64,000 bases of DNA from Carnegiea gigantea. Lineage: Eukaryota > Streptophyta > Magnoliopsida > Caryophyllales > Cactaceae. The DNA lies in assembly GCA_029747015.1 (NCBI GenBank), contig JAKOGI010002401.1, forward strand, positions 48,485 through 112,484, in the 5' to 3' direction. A model generated the notes under the pieces. That model was not told the DNA's origin. It worked only from the letters and a program-made list of their open reading frames with translations, and ran no database searches. Position 1 is the first letter of the stretch. Each line of letters opens with the position of its first letter. Positions 59,341 to 64,000 of this stretch are shown here, in pieces. The position numbers and the translations under genes are program-made.

Positions 59341-59430
59341 CTCCCATCATAGATTTTCTCCATTCAGAAGACTTGAACCGACACCCTGTTTAAGAGAAAC
59401 AAGCGTCAAACTATTTAAACAAACCTGTAT
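59320..59430 (-). mobile_element. SINE-like insertion in the F-box gene, right arm
   Basis: Inverse equivalent of 47548-47660: on the minus strand ggtttgtttaaatagtttga, then tgtcggttcaagtcttctga. The B box cggttcaagtc is closer to consensus here than in the left arm. Confidence 0.45.
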
Positions 59431-60393
59431 TAGTTAAATATTTAAGAACATATTGATTCCATGAGCAATCCATCTTTATGTAATGTTCACTTCCATCATT
59501 ATCAGAGGAAACTCTATTTATTTTCATGGGCAACTCTAAACGACAGTTCTCTGTTTTTTCTGTTTTATATGCCCATCTATTGTCTAGTGTCTACTACAAG
59601 GGTGGCCCCTAAAAGCAATTAAACATGAGCCTTTAGTTATTGTAACCTATATGATTCAAGTGATCCTTATGAGGGCTCCTGCTATTGTTGGAAACTTATT
59701 CTAACAGCTATAAAGGCGGACAGTGTCCAAAGCTACTGTACACAAAACTTGAACCTGTTATGTTTTGTATGTTTCTTCTTAGGTACAGGGCAGTCCTTAT
59801 GTGTTATACTTTAGGAAGAATGAGAAATATCATTCCTATGCTATGCATTCCCTAATTTTGGGAAGTAACAAACTTACTGTTCTATTTTAAAAATAAAAAA
59901 AGTGTAAAAAAACACATTTATGAGTCTTTCAAAACCATCTTGTAAATTTGCATATATTTGAACTCCTCCTTGGCTCCATTTAGGCCGAATGAAAAACGAG
60001 GTGGTGCCGTGGTGGAGGTGGAGGTGGTGGTGGTGGTGGTATTTATTGCTGCCCTAAACAAGTCCTTAATTTTGACTTCAACAGACATTAAAAAAAGGGT
60101 TTACTCTATTTGTTTAGATGCATAGGGAGAAAAGCGAGGCACAAGTTCAGATCAATACTGGTGCTGTCCACAATGCCATGGGTATCATTTACATGATGAG
60201 GAGCTTACAGTGCCATCCAAGTAAGAGGTTACACTAGGGACGTACGAGAAGAACTACAATTCTTGACAATTCTAAAGCAAAGGGCTCCAAATATAGAACA
60301 AGTAGAGGTCTATTAATTAGTTGATTTATTTTGCCTTTGGTTTAGTAAGGCTTTTTGTGCTCTGAGTATAATAAACTTTATCTTAAATTAGTA

Positions 60394-62340
60394 AAACGGG
60401 ACCCACAGTGGGAGGTGTTGTCATGCCAAGTTTTGGAAACTTCCCAAATTGTGATACAATTGGTTTTAGATCCCCCCAAGTGATTTTTTTTCCATCCATC
60501 ATCTCTTTGTTATTCTATTTTTCATACTTATTTATTGATATTGCATCAAATAGTTATTTTCTATACAGGCACGCAAAACCAACCCAAAAATAATCTCGAA
60601 TATGATGAAAAAACTAAGTAATTGTGAGTACTTAAATGGTCACTTCACGTGCCCAAGCAGTGAGCCGTACCAGACTTCGTCCCACTAATGTGTTATCAAA
60701 TGGCTGAGCCATAGTGACCCCAACTTGGTATAGTGCAAACAAAATAAATACTTCTAAAGTTGGAGCATTGAGGTCTATTTCCTCAATTGGGGAATTGGGA
60801 TTAATTAATGATGTTCAATACCATCAAATTTGAGATTTATGTTGTCTAGAGCCCTAAAGTTTTTCCTATATTTCCTAATTTTTTAACATTTGGGCACCTT
60901 CTTGATCACCAATTTGTCTAACATTTTTTACTCTTTTGTCCATTTTCATTTTCGTAGTCATTAAACAAATAAATCGGGCTAGATAAGAATCCAACATTAT
61001 TTGGTAGTGTGACATTTGTATGTATGTAAATACATATTGGTACACAATTATGTATTTCAAGATTTCGTGATAACATAACATACATAACTTAATTGCACGT
61101 ATATTTTGCTTTTAGTCAATTTTCATGCGGTCTTAGCTATAGTTAATGCTGTAATTATTTGATTAATTGCAAAAATGAAGATAATTAAACACGAGCAAGT
61201 GACAAAGTGCTCCAGTAGCACCCCGCATTCTCGTTCCCAAACTATGTAACGAAGCGAATGGCCACCCATGCAACTACGTTAATTCCACCTCACGACAAAC
61301 AAGTTTTAAAAAAATCCTACACTGCGGTGCCAATTTATGGCCCTACGTTTGCATGTTCGCTATTGCGAATACTTGAAATCTTTTATTGTGACGTTTAGAA
61401 GCTATTATCAAGTTAAAATCCTAAATTTTTTGGGGAAAAGAAATTTGCCTAGAGCATTAATTTTTTGGCCAAAAAGTATAATATAGCCTTTATCAAAGTG
61501 GTTTTTATATGGCTTGTATAAGAACATAACTTTATAAAACAGTAAAAGAACAAGATTAATTAAAGTATGATTCCTTCAAAAGAATGGACAAATTATTAGC
61601 ATAGAAATTCATAAATATATCAGAGTGCCCTGAGAATATTTAAGAGTTGAAACTGTGCCCTAAACCTGCAAATAAAACAAAAACGTAATTACAAGCAGTT
61701 TAACTTATCTTTTTAGAAAGAATTCTGAACGGTGGATGAACAAGCTTGAGGTGGACGATTTCATTCCTCAACAATTTACTTTTTGGTACACTGAGGTTCG
61801 GTATAATGATTTTTGTAACTCACTTTTTTGGATAAATATTTCTCGCACTATGCAGGTTTGGGTAATTATTTTTTTGGGGAGATAAATATTTCTAATTTTG
61901 ACCCTCAACTTTTTAAAATTACGAATTGTTCCTTACATCCAAATATGGCTATTTTTAGTGTTTTTTTTCTTCTTATACTGACTTTACTGGTACTAGTTAT
62001 TACAATCTACTACTTATACCTTAAATATCATATTTTCTGCGATTAACGATCCACCATGCTTAGCAAAAGAATTAAAACATAATTAGAGAGTTTCGACCGT
62101 TTCCTAAACTTAGTCGACGCTAGATTCCGGCGTTCTTCTAACTTCCAGTTTACAGAGATTGCTAATGTTAACCTCACATTCCTTAGATCAGGCACAACAC
62201 ATATTCGTTTCATTTCCTACCTCGGATCGCAGTCACTAATCAAGTTTTTAATCTTTTTCACAGATAGTGGTACTTTAACCAAGAAATTATAATAATTAAG
62301 ATATAAGGTTCAATTGAATAACGTTCCCATTCTTTTATTG
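60394..62340. other. AT-rich intergenic sequence, nothing recognised
   Basis: No gene or repeat is recognised. Frames at 60408-60593, 60875-61081 and 61828-62046 have no motif and no family resemblance. Confidence 0.4.
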
Positions 62341-62644
62341 AAAGCTTGAAAGTGGAAATATTATAATGGAAAGCTTTGAAGAGGGACTTAAACTAAGATT
62401 ATTAGAGATGCTTGTTTATAGAGAAATGGAGAATCCCGACTTCTCTTGTGCTCAAGAATGCTCAAATGACCGTATCCCTTCTCAGCACTTGACATCTCCT
62501 TTTATAGCGGGGATGTGGTACATAGGATGCCGTATTAGCTACAGTACACACTGACACTTTACATGGCTACAGTACACACTTTATTTTACAGACTAGATAC
62601 TTGTCAAAACAGTACAATAATGAGGTAGCCATTTTTCAAAACTT

Positions 62645-63700
62645 TTAATGATGACAAGCATCTCCAATTATATCTTCCAGACCATCATTATCTGGATAAT
62701 TATCAAAATCTTCATCAAGTTGTTTAAGATGCTCTAGATCCCATTTCTTAAATAATTCCAGAAGATATTTTTTTTCTTTTGCTGATAAGAATTTTCTAGT
62801 TCCAACATCGAAGAGATAATCAAAGATATCTTCTAAGACTGCTCCTTCCACCTTCATTTTTCTTTAAACTCATTGTCATAGGTGAAAGTAGTATTTCCAT
62901 AATGCATTATCATTTTTCCTTGTTCAATTAATGTCCAAGTTTGATGATAAATGTTATGAAATCCAATGGCTCTTGCTAAAGTGGGATCAGTAAGAAGCCC
63001 TCTTGTTCTGGAAACTAGTCTTGTCGCTGATCATAGGGATCATCGTAATCAATGATCTAGACAAGATAATGGGCGGGTTTAATTTTTTCATTTTTATATT
63101 TGATTAGTGCAACTGCACAATGTACCTTTAAATATAAAGGTCTGCTGTATGGAATTTTGGTTGAACCATCCGAAGATGTGAGAATCCAATGGATTATCTT
63201 AAACATGCATTGTTGGATTTTAGTTAATGTTGAGAAAAAATGGGAACTTTGGATCTTAGATTTTCATAAAGTCAACTATCATTCCATATTCCCAGGCTTT
63301 AATGATGGGGTCATTTGGAGAAATTGAATTGAATGAAAAATTGACTCCACCAAATCCAAAATTATCAGGAAAATATACCATTGTACTTCAAGATTCCCAA
63401 ATATCATAAGAATAGTTGTAATAATAGTCGATGCAGACTGCGTACCACTCATTGAACTATTTTTCTTGAACATAAGAACTTATTTTTTCTTGGATATCAT
63501 AAGGACATCTAAAATAATTAACTTGTAACTCTAGAAGAGAAAATCTTTGGGCTGTTAAGTAGGCAGAGGATAGTAGACCAAAGCGTGATCTACCTTTTAC
63601 ATGGAATTGTAAGTTTTTAATAAGGACTTTATTAGAAGGAGAAACCCGTTCTAGTAAGAATAGCATTTCATTGTGGATTTCCTCCTTTCTGGCAGGAGGT
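62645..63700 (-). pseudogene. Region downstream of RNase H in pararetrovirus fragment 3
   Basis: The minus strand reads LIKNLQFHVKGRSRFGLLSS and LQVNYFRCPYDIQEKISSYV (63457-63666), then VYFPDNFGFGGVNFSFNSIS, IGFHNIYHQTWTLIEQGKMI (about 62930-62980) and LFDVGTRKFLSAKEKKYLLE with a Glu/Asp-rich end (62645-62857). The pieces lie in related frames broken by stops. The position suggests the ORF or polyprotein tail after RNase H found in several caulimovirid genera. I cannot name a domain. Confidence 0.4.
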
Positions 63701-63724
63701 CTGCTTTGATGATCACCATTGACA

Positions 63725-64000
63725 AGTTCTCGAGTTAGACTATTCGTCAGAAAGTTCTTCGTTCGCTATATATGTTCAATAGAGAAGAAAAACTGGTTAA
63801 ACCATAATTGCCAATACAGGAGTCGCCCGCGCACTTGCATATTTGATAAATTCTTTTTTACAAAACCAAATATTCCTTTGCAATAAGTTCGAATAAGAAA
63901 AGATTTGGGGCTAAAAAGATTAAGTATTTTTCAATTTCCCTTATGACAGCAAGGATTTCTTTTTCCATCTTGGCATAGTTGCATTTGACTTCATTAAAAC
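63725..64000 (-). pseudogene. RNase H C-terminal part of pararetrovirus fragment 3
   Basis: The minus strand reads NYAKMEKEILAVIREIEKYL with FLAPKSFLIRTYC, then NMQVRGRLLYWQLWFNQFFF and SIEHI*RTKNFLTNSLTREL. These correspond to the Glu block and final block of caulimovirid RNase H. The Asp expected after IRT is Tyr (IRTYC for IRTD-type) and a TAG interrupts the last block; the final Asp (A-D-x-L-T-R-E) reads Asn. Inactive. Confidence 0.75.

Larger units (their letters stand above)
57673..60393 (+). repeat. Right arm of a 2.7-kb inverted repeat
   Basis: Inverse copy of 46551-49304, beginning AGTTTGGG (57673-57680) and ending at ttaaattagta (60393). It contains the right F-box pseudogene, the SINE-like insertion (59320-59430) and a (GGT)n tract (60011-60042) equal to the (CCA)n of the left arm. 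Two or three bases at the inner end are compatible with either viral or F-box sequence, a short microhomology. Confidence 0.95.
62345..64000 (-). mobile_element. Endogenous pararetrovirus fragment 3, runs off the window
   Basis: The minus strand enters the window in an RNase H domain and continues with several hundred codons of a downstream region. Sequence blocks differ from the corresponding region of the element at 49.9-57.7 kb, so it is another lineage. Upstream genes would lie beyond 64000. The lower end near 62345 is estimated. Confidence 0.65.

Overview
The window is nuclear DNA from a flowering plant. It is AT-rich and almost gene-free, built from layers of degraded transposable elements and at least three integrated copies of plant pararetroviruses (Caulimoviridae). 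The plant calls rest on plant-type families throughout: Athila/Tat-like Ty3/gypsy remnants, PIF/Harbinger with its Myb-like partner, a MULE with a plant-mobile-domain-like cargo, CACTA and hAT derivatives, tRNA-derived SINEs and an F-box/LRR gene. The species cannot be fixed from sequence alone. No tRNA, rRNA or intact conventional protein gene was recognised.

Layout. 1-9.9 kb: probable Ty3/gypsy LTR sequence carrying a hAT-type element with an exact 8-bp target duplication, an 85-bp minisatellite, a degenerate AT-rich repeat and a possible Helitron 3' end. 10-16.2 kb: a collapsed Ty3/gypsy element (LTR, integrase remnant, LTR) invaded by a MITE and a CACTA derivative that holds a long AC/AT microsatellite. 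17.5-21.7 kb: LINE ORF1 remains, then a degraded pararetrovirus fragment (primer site, capsid, movement protein, protease start). 22.9-31.8 kb: a decayed MULE with transposase on the minus strand and a plant-mobile-domain-like gene on the plus strand, itself hit by a foldback element and a second hAT-type element. 31.8-39.4 kb: TIR elements and a tandemly duplicated locus (35.15-37.6 kb) with a telo-box/TATA promoter, a short ORF and a hairpin showing a compensatory base-pair change. 40.2-42.6 kb: a PIF/Harbinger pair (transposase and Myb-like protein). 42.6-45.7 kb: gypsy LTR and internal fragments.

The most striking structure spans 46.55-60.39 kb. Two 2.7-kb arms in inverted orientation each contain an F-box/LRR pseudogene. 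They flank an 8.4-kb spacer that is almost entirely one circularly permuted, nearly complete pararetrovirus genome. On the minus strand the viral order is small ORFs, capsid (zinc knuckle), movement protein, two consecutive retropepsin-like domains, reverse transcriptase, RNase H and a transactivator-like ORF. A CaMV-35S-like promoter, a poly(A) signal and a tRNA-Met primer site follow, and then the first ORF. This order resembles cavemo-/solendoviruses. Stops and frameshifts interrupt the ORFs, so it is a fossil copy. Its promoter points into the left F-box arm in that gene's sense direction, and transcription across the whole locus could form a hairpin RNA. A third pararetrovirus fragment (RNase H and downstream region) runs off the right edge of the window.
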